Origin: MPNP01 sp965215545
Lineage (GTDB): Bacteria > Pseudomonadota > Alphaproteobacteria > Rhodobacterales > Rhodobacteraceae
Reading direction: 5' to 3'
Length of the DNA: 64,000 bases
Assembly: GCA_965215545.1 (NCBI GenBank)
Contig: OZ244066.1
Coordinates: 2,480,001-2,544,000 of the forward strand
A program made the position numbers and the translations under genes. The notes below the pieces were generated by a model. It was not told the DNA's origin and searched no databases. It saw only the letters and a program-made list of their open reading frames with translations. Of this stretch, positions 51,188-60,420 are shown one piece after another; position 1 is the first letter of the stretch; every line of letters starts with the position of its first letter.

Positions 51188-51664
51188 TCATTTTTGGGTA
51201 CGCCGATCCCCGAGAGCACGCCCCAGTTCCCGGAACACATGCTCGAAATGATGCTCCGGCATGCGCCCCTTGGCCCGATTGATGCACCAGAGGATCCACT
51301 GGACGTTGCCGGACACATAGCCCGAACCCGGGTCGATCCGGTCCGGGCTGGGCGCAAGGTCACGCCCGCCCGCGCCTGCCGATGTTCTCTCCTCACTGAA
51401 CGGAATGCCGGTCAAGGCACAGCACCAGTCCTGCCGGTCCAGCTGGGCCCGCAGGTTGCAATTGAAGTCGGCACCACAGGGGATGCCGACCTGCCGGGCC
51501 CGACCCAAGGCCGCACTTGCCGCACGGCGGGCCAGGCGCAGGACTGCAAGCTGCTCGGGAGAGAGATCATCGATACGCTCCCGGGCCCAGGCCCTGCGTG
51601 TCCTTGCCGCCTTGCGTCCGGCGGACAGGTGGGCGGTCGCCGGATCCTGTGCGCGGGCGGTCAT
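51188..51664 (-). CDS. HNH-endonuclease-like protein, 158 aa
   Basis: The C-terminal half has WCCALTGIPFSEE and SPDRIDPGSGYVSGNVQWILWCINRAKG, which corresponds to the C-x-(L/T)-T-G, PDRID.GYV.GN and N-AK elements of HNH/recombination-endonuclease-like proteins of phages. The second cysteine pair of a classical zinc-ribbon is not obvious. M at 51664 is taken as the start; 51715 is possible but would overlap the upstream gene by 23 bp. It lies downstream of two overlapping genes on the minus strand. Confidence 0.65.
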   Translation of the reverse strand: MTARAQDPATAHLSAGRKAARTRRAWARERIDDLSPEQLAVLRLARRAASAALGRARQVGIPCGADFNCNLRAQLDRQDWCCALTGIPFSEERTSAGAGGRDLAPSPDRIDPGSGYVSGNVQWILWCINRAKGRMPEHHFEHVFRELGRALGDRRTQK

Positions 51665-51692
51665 GATGATTTGACACACCGCCGGGAATACT

Positions 51693-51953
51693 TCATCGGC
51701 ACCCAATCTCCGCATCGAACGCCCCGGCGCTGATGGCCTCGGCAAAGTCGGACAGCAGGCACGCGAACTGGCCGAAGTGGGGGTACGCGCTGCCCAGCTG
51801 ATCCAACTCGCCCGGCCCCGCTGCATCGAGAACGGGCTTGAAGGCCAGCATCATGGCGGGCCGGTCGCCGAACAACGCCTCCTCACCACCCTTGTCCAGC
51901 AGGGCCTTGGCATCGATGCGGCGATGGGCGCGGGTCAGGGGCATAAGTATCAT
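51693..51953 (-). CDS. Hypothetical protein, 86 aa
   Basis: The start overlaps the preceding stop (ATGA at 51950-51953). The sequence contains RIDAKALLDKGGEEALFGDRP and DQLGSAYPHFGQFACLLSDFAEAI. It is soluble and mildly acidic. No family is recognised. Coupled translation with the 191-aa gene implies related function. Confidence 0.6.
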   Translation of the reverse strand: MILMPLTRAHRRIDAKALLDKGGEEALFGDRPAMMLAFKPVLDAAGPGELDQLGSAYPHFGQFACLLSDFAEAISAGAFDAEIGCR

Positions 51954-52525
51954 GTGATCACTGCACGGATCCGGTTGTCTGCAACTTGGCTGGTCAGTTC
52001 AATGGCGAAATTCTGCGAATGCGACGGAAGCACCCACATCCTCTCGGCGTTCCAGAGCAAACCTGCGGGCACACACCGGCCTTGTGGGATCATATCGTAT
52101 TTGAGATCCCGCATGGCTTTCCTGTTCCACCTCAGGGCCTCTTCAAGACTGGCCATTGCCATTCCCTGATCGCCCAATTGCTGGTTCGATTGCCGAATGT
52201 CCTCTTTGTAGCCCAGGCAACACTGGTCATATAGTTTCTCGATATCTCTCTGGGTTCTTGCATCGAGGTCCGAGAAGATCTTGTGGATATCGTGGGTGAA
52301 TGGGGCCGTTCCCCCATGCTCCTGTTCCCAGAGATGCTTCAGGATCAACTCAACAACAGTCGCATATAAAACAACACAGGTGAGAGCTTTGCCGATCCTG
52401 TTCTGGTCAATCTGTTGTTGGAATGCATTGGAGCCTTGAGCGTCCACCTTTGCCGCCAGCAATGGCCCTTTGAGGACCTTCATCCCTTCAACCAGATAAT
52501 TGGCCGATTGCAGTTTATCACACAT
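51950..52525 (-). CDS. Hypothetical protein, possibly HEPN-like, 191 aa
   Basis: Mostly helical. The segment CVVLYATVVELILKHLWEQEHG, followed by THDIHKIFSDLDARTQRDIEKLYD, has the look of HEPN-type or MAE_28990-like helical bundles, but the catalytic R-x(4-6)-H motif is not evident, so the resemblance is weak. Base composition is less GC-rich than the core genes. It is the first gene of a minus-strand run with ATGA coupling to the 86-aa gene. Confidence 0.6.
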   Translation of the reverse strand: MCDKLQSANYLVEGMKVLKGPLLAAKVDAQGSNAFQQQIDQNRIGKALTCVVLYATVVELILKHLWEQEHGGTAPFTHDIHKIFSDLDARTQRDIEKLYDQCCLGYKEDIRQSNQQLGDQGMAMASLEEALRWNRKAMRDLKYDMIPQGRCVPAGLLWNAERMWVLPSHSQNFAIELTSQVADNRIRAVIT

Positions 52526-53066
52526 AATGTCCTTCTTTCTCGTCCGAGTTTCTGCCCTTCACAGATCCGGCAACGCCGCAAGGGCCGCCGTATTGCACGT
52601 GTCGTGCTGCACTATCCGCTCGCTCGGCCAGCGGCCCTGACGGGGCCCGCGACCGCAGGCACAAGTGGGTAATATCGGATCCTTGAGGCCCGCCTTCAAG
52701 GCTCCTCTATCCATTATGAGAAACGGAGTTCTCGATATGAATGATGGGGGCATTCGTCGGGCTGCTTTGGGCAGGGGAATTGGGGCCCGGGACGGTGCGT
52801 TGCCGTGGCCCGAAAAACGATCGTTTGCCGGATGGGTGCCAGTTGCAGAGACTGTGGTTTGGTGCCGATGATTGCGGGCTGGTTGCAGGGACCGTGGGTT
52901 CCGTTGCAATGAATGGGGTTTCAAATCAGCCGATGATTGCAGTTTGAAACCCGGATGATTGCCGGTCGCTACAGGTATGGGCAGCATCAGGAGTCCCGAC
53001 CGGGTTGCCATCACCAGACAGGGTGTGGCAGGGCAGGGTGATGACCGGCGGCAAGGATCAACAGGG
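52526..53066. other. Repeat-rich gap between the accessory island and rpiA
   Basis: No gene is supported. It holds imperfect direct repeats (GTTGCAG followed by GAC-GTGG near 52850 and 52890), three GATGATTGC motifs, and the inverted repeat at 52916-52952. It probably marks the island boundary and the rpiA promoter. Confidence 0.5.
52916..52952. repeat. 10-bp perfect inverted repeat upstream of rpiA
   Basis: GGGTTTCAAA and TTTGAAACCC separated by 17 bases, 115 bp before the rpiA ATG. It could be an operator or RNA hairpin. No U-tract follows. Confidence 0.4.
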
Positions 53067-53834
53067 ATGAGCGTGGTGCCTGATGCACAGCACACGGCCA
53101 AGGAGGTCGCTGCGGCGTATGCCCTCACACTGATTGAGGATGGCATGGTTCTGGGTCTTGGTTCAGGATCGACCGCAGAGATTTTTCTTGCCCATCTTGC
53201 CCGTCGGGTGGAAGAGACCTCGATGAAACTCAAATGTGTCGCCACGTCCCGGCGGACCCATGACCTCGCCAGGGCGCTCGGCTTCGATCTGCATGCGTTG
53301 AATGCGCTCGACCGACTGGATCTTGTCATTGACGGGACCGATGAGTTCACTGCTGACTGCACGCTCCTCAAGGGTGGCGGTGGGGCGCACCTGCACGAGA
53401 AACTCTGTGCCCGCACCGCTCACCGGATGGTCGCCATTGCCGACATCAGCAAGCTGGTGACCACACTCGGCACGTTTCCCCTGCCCGTTGAGATCCTCAA
53501 CCCGGGATGGCGGGATACCGTAGCTCATCTGCTTGAGAAATTTGAGGATTACGGCTATATGAAGCCGCGAGCTGTCCTGCGTGAAGGTGGGAAGTTTCGG
53601 ACCGACGAGGACAATCTCATTGTGGACCTTCATCTCGGCGCAATTCCTGATCCTGTCCATGTCGAAGCCCTGATCGACAGCACCATCGGCGTCGTGACAT
53701 GTGGCCTGTTCAATGCCCTGTGCAGGGGCGTCATTTGCGGTTATCCCGGAGGCCGGGTGCGGATTTTCACCGAATCGGGTGAGAAGGTGGAGGGATCCGA
53801 CTGCCCAAGTAGAGAAAGGACGGAGACCCCGTGA
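53067..53834 (+). CDS. rpiA: Ribose-5-phosphate isomerase A
   Basis: Interconverts ribose-5-phosphate and ribulose-5-phosphate in the pentose phosphate pathway. Motifs are VLGLGSGSTAEIFLAHL, DLVIDGTDEF (catalytic Asp region) and LLKGGGGAHLHEKL with the active-site lysine. At 255 aa it is slightly longer than average (about 230) because of a charged C-terminal tail. ATG 53067 has AGGGA close upstream; the frame opens earlier without similarity. gor follows 13 bp downstream. Confidence 0.93.
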   Translation: MSVVPDAQHTAKEVAAAYALTLIEDGMVLGLGSGSTAEIFLAHLARRVEETSMKLKCVATSRRTHDLARALGFDLHALNALDRLDLVIDGTDEFTADCTLLKGGGGAHLHEKLCARTAHRMVAIADISKLVTTLGTFPLPVEILNPGWRDTVAHLLEKFEDYGYMKPRAVLREGGKFRTDEDNLIVDLHLGAIPDPVHVEALIDSTIGVVTCGLFNALCRGVICGYPGGRVRIFTESGEKVEGSDCPSRERTETP

Positions 53835-53847
53835 CAGAGGTGAGCGC

Positions 53848-55215
53848 ATGACCCATTTCGATCTCTTTGTGATCGGTGGCGGATCCGGCGGCATCCGGGC
53901 CGCCCGGTTGGTGGCCGAGATGGGCCATCGGGTCGGTCTGGCTGAACAGAGCCGGCTGGGCGGCACCTGTGTCATCCGGGGCTGTGTGCCCAAGAAGCTC
54001 ATGTACTATGCGGCAGGTTTTGCCGACAGTTTCGCCGATGCAATCGGTTTCGGCTGGGATGGTCCCACACCCGAGTTCGACCTTGGCCGGCTCAAGACAG
54101 CGAAGGACGCAGCCATCGCCCGTCTGGAAGGTCTTTATGCCCGCAACCTTGCCGCGTCCGGAGTCACATCGTTTGCGACCCGGGCCACCCTCCGGAATAC
54201 CCGGACGATTGCGCTGGCCAGCGGCGAGACCCTCACCGCCGATGTCATCCTGATCGCCACGGGCGGTCAACCCTATGTGCCAGCGCTGCCAGGTGCCGAA
54301 CACATGGCCACGTCCGATGATGTCTTCGCCCTCGAATCCCTACCCGAACGGGTCCTGATCAATGGCGGAGGCTATATCGCCTGTGAATTTGCTGGTATCC
54401 TGAATGGGATGGGTTCGGCGGTCACGCAGTTCTATCGTGGCGAGCAGATTCTGCGCGGTTTTGACGACAACCTGCGGGCCGAGGTGAGCGGTGCCATGGG
54501 CAAGCGGGGCATTGGCATCCAGCTCGGCACATCGATTGCCTCCATTGATCGCGTGGGTGGCCAGTTCCGGGTCACCGACAGCGATGGGAACAGCGCAACC
54601 CATGATCTGGTGCTGTCGGCCACGGGTCGGCGTCCGGCAACGGCCGGCCTTGGCCTTGACCGGGCCGGGATCGTGACTGATAGCGTGGGGGCTGTGGAGG
54701 TGGATGCGTATTCGCAGACATCCGCCGAGGGCGTCTATGCGGTTGGTGATGCCACCAATCGATTGAATCTGACACCGGTAGCCATCCGTGAGGCTGCGGC
54801 GTTTGTCGACACCGTGTTCCGTGACAACCCCACAGAACCCGATCACACGAATGTGGCCACCGCCGTGTTCACGCGACCTGAGATCGGGACAGTCGGCCTG
54901 TCGGAATCGGCCGCTGTGGCCGGGCACGCCATCGCCGTCTACGAGACACGGTTTGTCCCCATGGTCAACAGCCTGGCTGGCCGTGAAGAGAGCAGCTACA
55001 TGAAACTGGTTGTCGATCGGCAGGATGATCGGGTTCTCGGCGTGCATATCGTGGGTCCGGCAGCGTCGGAAATGATCCAGCTTGCCGGGGTGGCTGTCAA
55101 GATGAGGGCCACGAAGCGGGACTTCGATCGCACGGTGGCTGTCCATCCGACCGCGGCGGAGGAACTCGTCACCCTGCGTGAACCGACCCGCATGACCTGC
55201 AAGGGCATGACTTGA
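53848..55215 (+). CDS. gor: Glutathione-disulfide reductase
   Basis: An FAD- and NADPH-dependent disulfide reductase. The dinucleotide fold VIGGGSGG (residues 8-15), the redox-active cysteines 41 and 46 in GGTCVIRGCVPKK, and the C-terminal HPTAAEELVT with the catalytic histidine identify it. Length 455 aa is standard. ATG 53848 follows GAGGTGAG. It is probably co-transcribed with rpiA, which feeds the pentose phosphate pathway that supplies NADPH. Confidence 0.93.
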   Translation: MTHFDLFVIGGGSGGIRAARLVAEMGHRVGLAEQSRLGGTCVIRGCVPKKLMYYAAGFADSFADAIGFGWDGPTPEFDLGRLKTAKDAAIARLEGLYARNLAASGVTSFATRATLRNTRTIALASGETLTADVILIATGGQPYVPALPGAEHMATSDDVFALESLPERVLINGGGYIACEFAGILNGMGSAVTQFYRGEQILRGFDDNLRAEVSGAMGKRGIGIQLGTSIASIDRVGGQFRVTDSDGNSATHDLVLSATGRRPATAGLGLDRAGIVTDSVGAVEVDAYSQTSAEGVYAVGDATNRLNLTPVAIREAAAFVDTVFRDNPTEPDHTNVATAVFTRPEIGTVGLSESAAVAGHAIAVYETRFVPMVNSLAGREESSYMKLVVDRQDDRVLGVHIVGPAASEMIQLAGVAVKMRATKRDFDRTVAVHPTAAEELVTLREPTRMTCKGMT

Positions 55216-55279
55216 AATCGATGGCGGCAATAGCCACTTCTCCGGAACTGAGGCTCGAGAACAGGGAAGTGAATGACTG

Positions 55280-56344
55280 ATGCCTGACAACAGCAGGGGC
55301 GGCCCATGGGGCGGCAGTGGTCCAGAGCGGCCCAATATCCCCGATGTCGATGAAATTTTCGAACGTGGCCGGGACCGGGTCAAGGACCTCTTTGGCGGTG
55401 GCGGGGGCAAGAATCGGCCCCGGCGCGGCAAGGGTCCGATGTTCAGGCGCGGACCCGTCATCGGGATCATCGCAGCGCTTGTCGTTGGCTGGCTGTTCCT
55501 CTCGCTCTACTCCGTCCGGCCCGAAGAGCGGTCCGTCGAGCTCTTCCTCGGGTCCTATCATGCGACCGGTCAACCGGGCCTGAATTTCGCACCCTGGCCA
55601 ATCGTGACCCGGGAAATCATTTCCGTGACCCGCGAGCGGACCGAGGATATCGGTGTTGGCAACGGGGCTCGTATCGATGAAGGCCTGATGCTGACCGGTG
55701 ACGAGAACATCATCGATGTCGATTTCCAGGTCGTCTGGAACATCTCGGACCCGCCGGCGTTCCTGTTCAATCTGGCCGACCCGACCGAAACCATCCGGGC
55801 GGTCTCGGAATCCGCCATGCGGGAAATCATGGCACGTTCGGAACTCGCACCGATCCTCAACCGGGATCGGGGGATCGTCGCGGCCAACCTGCAGGAGCTG
55901 ATCCAGACTACGCTCGACGGCTATGATTCCGGGATGAATGTCGTGCGGGTCAATTTCGACAAGGCCGACCCGCCCCGCGAAGTCATCGATTCCTTCCGTG
56001 AGGTCCAGGCTGCCGAACAGGAACGTGACCGACTCGAAAAGGAGGCGGATGCCTACGCCAACCGGGTGCTTGCCAGTGCCCGAGGTGAGGCGGCCCAGCT
56101 GCTTGAGGAGGCCGAGGGCTACCGGGCCCAGGTGGTCAATCAGGCCGAGGGCGAAGCCAGTCGCTTCCTTGCGGTCCTCGAGGAATACCAGAAAGCCCCT
56201 GAGGTGACACGCAAGCGACTGCATCTCGAGGTCATGGCCCGCATCCTTGGCTCCGTCGACAAGATCATCCTGGACGGCGACACGGATGTCCTGCCCTATC
56301 TTCCCCTGAACGAGTTGCGCAAACGGAGTCCGGCCAATGAATAA
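55280..56344 (+). CDS. hflK: FtsH protease modulator HflK
   Basis: An SPFH-family protein of 354 aa. A Gly/Arg-rich cytosolic N-terminus is followed by one transmembrane helix (VIGIIAALVVGWLFLSLYSV, about residues 59-78) and the PHB domain beginning SVRPEERSVELFLG. A long coiled coil follows (QAAEQERDRLEKEADAYANRVLASARGE). With HflC it forms the membrane complex that surrounds FtsH and tunes proteolysis. It overlaps hflC by 8 bp. Confidence 0.95.
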   Translation: MPDNSRGGPWGGSGPERPNIPDVDEIFERGRDRVKDLFGGGGGKNRPRRGKGPMFRRGPVIGIIAALVVGWLFLSLYSVRPEERSVELFLGSYHATGQPGLNFAPWPIVTREIISVTRERTEDIGVGNGARIDEGLMLTGDENIIDVDFQVVWNISDPPAFLFNLADPTETIRAVSESAMREIMARSELAPILNRDRGIVAANLQELIQTTLDGYDSGMNVVRVNFDKADPPREVIDSFREVQAAEQERDRLEKEADAYANRVLASARGEAAQLLEEAEGYRAQVVNQAEGEASRFLAVLEEYQKAPEVTRKRLHLEVMARILGSVDKIILDGDTDVLPYLPLNELRKRSPANE

Positions 56345-57209
56345 ACTCACTCTGACGATCGCAGGTGTCGCAGTTGTCGTCATTGGTGCTCTTTCATCGA
56401 TCTTCATCGTCGATGAACGCGAGAAAGCACTCGTTCTGCAGTTTGGTCAGGTTCGGGCGGTCAAGACCGAGCCGGGGCTGGCGTTCAAGATCCCCGTCAT
56501 TCAGGAAGTCGTCCGCTACGATGACCGGATTCTCTCCCTCGAGACCCAACCGCTTGAGGTGACGCCGCTCGATGATCGGCGGCTGGTGGTTGATGCCTTT
56601 GCCCGATACCGGATCGTTGATGTGGTCCAGTTCCGCGAGGCCGTCGGAGTGGGTGGTGTCCGTTCAGCGGAGAGTCGGCTTGAGCGCATTCTCAATGCCG
56701 CCACCCGGGAAGTGCTTGGCTCCGTGGGATCCAACATCATCCTCTCGACCGATCGGGCCTCACTGATGTCCCAGATCCGGGACACCGCCAAGATCGAGGC
56801 AGAAAATCTCGGTGTTGAAATCATTGACGTGCGCCTCAAGCGCACGGACCTGCCGACGCAGAATCTCGAGGCCACCTTCGCAAGGATGCGCGCCGAACGG
56901 CAACGGGAAGCCGCTGATGAGATCGCCCGGGGTGAGGAAGCGGCCCAGAAGGTCCGGGCCCAGGCCGACAGGACCCAGGTCGAAATCGTCTCCGAGGCCC
57001 AGAAACAGGCGGAAATCACTCGCGGTGAGGCGGATGCCCGGCGTAGCGGCATCTTTGCCTCGGCGTTTGGTCGTGATACACAATTCTTCGAGTTTTATCG
57101 CTCGCTGTTGGCCTATGAACAGGCCTTTGGCGAACAGAACACCTCCCTGGTCGTCTCGCCCGATGGCGAGTTCTTCGACTACTTCACCGACTCCGTCCCC
57201 TCGAACTGA
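56337..57209 (+). CDS. hflC: FtsH protease modulator HflC
   Basis: Partner of HflK, 290 aa. The N-terminal membrane anchor LTIAGVAVVVIGALSSIFIV is followed by VDEREKALVLQFGQV, the PHB domain and a coiled coil rich in Ala, Glu and Gln, ending with the family-typical FFDYFTDS. It starts within the end of hflK (ATGAATAA), so the two are translated together. Confidence 0.95.
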   Translation: MNKLTLTIAGVAVVVIGALSSIFIVDEREKALVLQFGQVRAVKTEPGLAFKIPVIQEVVRYDDRILSLETQPLEVTPLDDRRLVVDAFARYRIVDVVQFREAVGVGGVRSAESRLERILNAATREVLGSVGSNIILSTDRASLMSQIRDTAKIEAENLGVEIIDVRLKRTDLPTQNLEATFARMRAERQREAADEIARGEEAAQKVRAQADRTQVEIVSEAQKQAEITRGEADARRSGIFASAFGRDTQFFEFYRSLLAYEQAFGEQNTSLVVSPDGEFFDYFTDSVPSN

Positions 57210-57242
57210 GGTCTGGATCGATCCGGCAGATGGGCGTGGTCC

Positions 57243-57440
57243 GTGCTTGCCGAGATCATTTTTGGCCTCGGCATGGTGGCTGTGGTCGAGGGTCTTGTCC
57301 TGGCGATCGCACCTCGCTGGCTTGAGACCACCCTGCGTCGGGTGCAGGACATCCCGATCGGGACCCGCAAGGTCATGGGGCTCGGCCTCGTTGCACTTGG
57401 GGTCCTGATCATCTGGATCTACAGGTCGCTGCTGGTCTGA
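57243..57440 (+). CDS. DUF2065 small membrane protein, 65 aa
   Basis: Two hydrophobic segments (LAEIIFGLGMVAVVEGLVLA and GLGLVALGVLIIWIY) with PRW and a conserved loop between them match DUF2065, a usual follower of hflKC. It starts with GTG 57243, 33 bp after hflC. Function is unknown; a link to the HflKC-FtsH complex is inferred from conserved neighbourhood. Confidence 0.85.
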   Translation: MLAEIIFGLGMVAVVEGLVLAIAPRWLETTLRRVQDIPIGTRKVMGLGLVALGVLIIWIYRSLLV

Positions 57441-57572
57441 ACGCCCCGCAATCGTCTTGCATGATGCCGCACTCCCGTTGGCGACCGGGCAGCATGATGC
57501 CCGACTGCCCCTCCACTGCAGGTGTGTGACTGTTGGCGTTGCAATTGAGGTCGTCTCGCCCTGGCTCCACAG

Positions 57573-58211
57573 CTATCCGGTCTTGCCGTCGTCGGGACCC
57601 TGCTTCTCGGGATCCTCATCCCGCTTCAGAAGAAAGTACATCTGGCTTCCGATGAAGAGGAAGGTCAGGCTTGGCTGGACGAATGTCCGGTAGGTGACCC
57701 AGAGATCTGTCGAGAGAGTCCGCCAGACGATTTCGTTGAGCAGGGCCAGGCCGGCAAAGAAGAATGCCATGCGGGTCGTGAGGACCATCCAGTTCCGCTC
57801 GGTCATGGGAACGCTCCGGTCCATGATGATCTGGATATAGGATTTCCCGTGCAACAGGCCCCAGCCGAGGACGCCGGCAAACAGGAGATTGATGATCGTG
57901 GGTTTGATCTTGATGAACCGTTCATCGTTCAGCCAGACAGTCAGCCCGCCAAACACGATGACGAGTCCGGCGGTCACGATCTGCATTTTCGACAGTTTGC
58001 CAGTCAGCATCCAGAGAAGGGCGGTGCAGGCGAGCAGGATGGGAATGAAGGCGGCCGTGACGATGATGATCCCGTCATAGACCTCGCTGCCAAGGGTGAC
58101 GGTCGTGTCTTTCAGGGTGAAATACCCCACAAAGAACAGACCCAGAGGCGCCAGTTCCAGAAGGGTCACCACGGCCGGATTGTGACGTGTCTTGTCTGTC
58201 ACGGAATGCAC
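57573..58211 (-). CDS. yciB: Inner-membrane-spanning protein YciB / septation protein A family, 212 aa
   Basis: Five or more transmembrane helices, with PLGLFFVGYF at the start, TVWLNDERFIKIKPTI in the middle and NEIVWRTLSTDLWVTYRTFVQP near the end, all typical of the IspZ/YciB family. The family contributes to envelope integrity and cell elongation or septation. It is transcribed opposite to the neighbouring genes on both sides. Length is slightly above the family mean (about 180-200 aa). Confidence 0.9.
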   Translation of the reverse strand: MHSVTDKTRHNPAVVTLLELAPLGLFFVGYFTLKDTTVTLGSEVYDGIIIVTAAFIPILLACTALLWMLTGKLSKMQIVTAGLVIVFGGLTVWLNDERFIKIKPTIINLLFAGVLGWGLLHGKSYIQIIMDRSVPMTERNWMVLTTRMAFFFAGLALLNEIVWRTLSTDLWVTYRTFVQPSLTFLFIGSQMYFLLKRDEDPEKQGPDDGKTG

Positions 58212-58392
58212 CCCAACTGCCTTGATGATTCAACCCGGACCCCATAACAATCTCCGGCGCAGGTCAAAACCCCGGAGTAGCGGGTCGTGGCCCGATGCTG
58301 CGACCGATGGCCGCAAGGGCAATTGCAATGGATGCGATTCATGCCGACAATATCAACAACCCGCCCCGATGGAATTTCGAAAGTGAAGGTGG

Positions 58393-60420
58393 ATGATGCC
58401 AGATGAGACAATGCGAGGTCCCCGCTGTGTTGCAATTGTCGGGCCGTATCTGAGCGGCAAGACATCCCTTCTGGAAGCCCTGTTGTTTGAAACCGGGACC
58501 ATCACGCGCTGCGGAACCATCCAGGGCGGGACGACGGTGGGCGACTCGTCGCCCGAGGCCCGCCAGCGCCACATGAGCACCGAGGTCAACATCGCTCATT
58601 GCCAGTATCTCGGTGATGACTGGATCTTCCTGGACTGCCCCGGATCGGTCGAGTTCCAGCAGGATGCCATCGCCTCGCTGGCGGTGGCGGATGCTGCCAT
58701 CGTGGTCTGCGAGCCGGAAACCGCCAAGGTGCCCATGCTCAAGACGGTCTTCCAGCAGATCGATGCCGAGGGAATCCCGGCTCTTGTCTTCATCAACAAG
58801 ATCGACACGGCCGCCGAGACCCTGCGGATGCTGACGACAAGCCTGCAGGATGTGGCTGTGCGGCCGCTCGTGTTGCGGCAGGTACCGATTCGGGATGATT
58901 CGGGGCAGATTGGTTATGTTGACCTCGCTTCCGAGCGCGCCTTCCAATACCAGCCGGGTGCGGTATCACGCATGATCGAGATTCCGGACATCGTCAAGGA
59001 TCGGGGCGAGGAGGCCCGCCAGGAACTCCTGGAATCCCTGGCCGATTTTGATGACGAGCTGATGGAGATGCTGCTGGAAGACATCATCCCACCCCATGAG
59101 GACGTCTACCGCTCCTTGACGCAGGAATTCCACCACAGCCAGATCATGCCTGTCCTGTTTGGCAGTGCCGAGCAGATGTCCGGCATCAAACGCCTGCTCA
59201 AGGCCCTCCGCCACGAAGTGGTTGGTGTCGACAAAACCGTTGAGCGCAAGGGGCTGGCCCTGACCGAACCGGTCACCGCCCAGGTTTTCAAGACCCGGTA
59301 CCTGGCCCATACGGGGAAACTGTCCATTGCCCGGATCTGGCGGGGCACGGTCCAGGATGGCATGGTGTCCGGGTCACAACGGGTCAGTGGCCTGCACCAT
59401 GTCCAGGGCGGCAATTTGAACAAGATTGATGCTGCGGGTCCGGGTGATGTTGTCGCTCTGGGTCGGATGGACACGGTGCTGACCGGCGAGACCCTGACCG
59501 CCAAGGGCCACATGATGAAGCTGGACTGGCCTGCCAGCGCCAACCCGGTCTATGGGGTCGTGGTGAAACCCGACAAACTTGAGGATGAAGTCAAGATTTC
59601 CAAGGCCATCAGTCGATTGATCGAGGAGGATCCCTCCCTGTCCCGACGCCAGAATGACCTCACCCAGGAGACTGTCATCTGGGGGCAGGGGGACACACAC
59701 CTGCAGGTTCTTGGGCAGAAACTGGCCTCGGGATACAACATCCCCGTCACGCTGTCACCGCCTGCAACCGGCTATCAGGAAACAATCCGCAAGACGGTTG
59801 AGCATCGGGCCCGCCACAAGAAACAGTCCGGTGGTCATGGCGAATTCGGTGATGTCGAGATCCAGATCAAGCCCCTGCCGCGCAGTTCCGGCCTGCAGTT
59901 CAGCAACAGCATCTCGGGTGGAGTCGTTCCCAAACAGTACATTCCGGCGGTCGAGGCCGGTGTCCGAGAGTATTGCGAGGAGGGACCGCTCGGTTTCCGG
60001 GTCACCGACCTGGCCGTCAATCTCTCCGATGGCAAGTCCCACGCTGTGGACAGTTCTGACTGGGCCTTCCGCAAGGCCGGTATCCTGGCCATGAAGGAAG
60101 CGCTTCCGCTCTGCAATCCCGTTCTGCTCGAGCCGGTCGCGCTGGTCAAGGTCTATGTCCCCAACCAGTACACCTCGAATGCCCAGGGGATCGTGTCGCG
60201 CCGCCGTGGCCAGATTCTCGGGTTCCGGCCCCGTGAGGGTTGGGACGGCTGGGATGAGATCGAGGCCCACATGCCCGAATCGGAACTCCGTGACCTGATC
60301 ATCGAACTGCGCTCGCAGACCATGGGCATCGGGACCTTTGAATCCACCTTCGACCACATGGCCGAACTCAGCGGTCGCCTGGCCGAAACCATCGTTGAGC
60401 AGTCCGGCCAATCCCAGTGA
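58393..60420 (+). CDS. Elongation factor G-like GTPase (EF-G paralogue), 675 aa
   Basis: G1 is GPYLSGKTS (residues 17-25), G3 DCPG and G4 NKID, followed by domains II-V of EF-G (for example RKTVEHRARHKKQSGGHGEFGDVEI). Switch I and G3 differ strongly from true EF-G, in which DTPGHVDF is conserved; here DCPGSVEFQQD is found. This is the second, alphaproteobacterial-type EF-G-like protein rather than the main fusA, which sits in the str operon. A role in ribosome recycling or a specialised translation state is plausible but unproven. Confidence 0.85.
   Translation: MMPDETMRGPRCVAIVGPYLSGKTSLLEALLFETGTITRCGTIQGGTTVGDSSPEARQRHMSTEVNIAHCQYLGDDWIFLDCPGSVEFQQDAIASLAVADAAIVVCEPETAKVPMLKTVFQQIDAEGIPALVFINKIDTAAETLRMLTTSLQDVAVRPLVLRQVPIRDDSGQIGYVDLASERAFQYQPGAVSRMIEIPDIVKDRGEEARQELLESLADFDDELMEMLLEDIIPPHEDVYRSLTQEFHHSQIMPVLFGSAEQMSGIKRLLKALRHEVVGVDKTVERKGLALTEPVTAQVFKTRYLAHTGKLSIARIWRGTVQDGMVSGSQRVSGLHHVQGGNLNKIDAAGPGDVVALGRMDTVLTGETLTAKGHMMKLDWPASANPVYGVVVKPDKLEDEVKISKAISRLIEEDPSLSRRQNDLTQETVIWGQGDTHLQVLGQKLASGYNIPVTLSPPATGYQETIRKTVEHRARHKKQSGGHGEFGDVEIQIKPLPRSSGLQFSNSISGGVVPKQYIPAVEAGVREYCEEGPLGFRVTDLAVNLSDGKSHAVDSSDWAFRKAGILAMKEALPLCNPVLLEPVALVKVYVPNQYTSNAQGIVSRRRGQILGFRPREGWDGWDEIEAHMPESELRDLIIELRSQTMGIGTFESTFDHMAELSGRLAETIVEQSGQSQ

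Noticed and set aside
52840..52960. Possible CRISPR-like or iteron array (repeated GATGATTGC)
   Set aside because: Only three short copies with irregular spacing and no constant repeat length.
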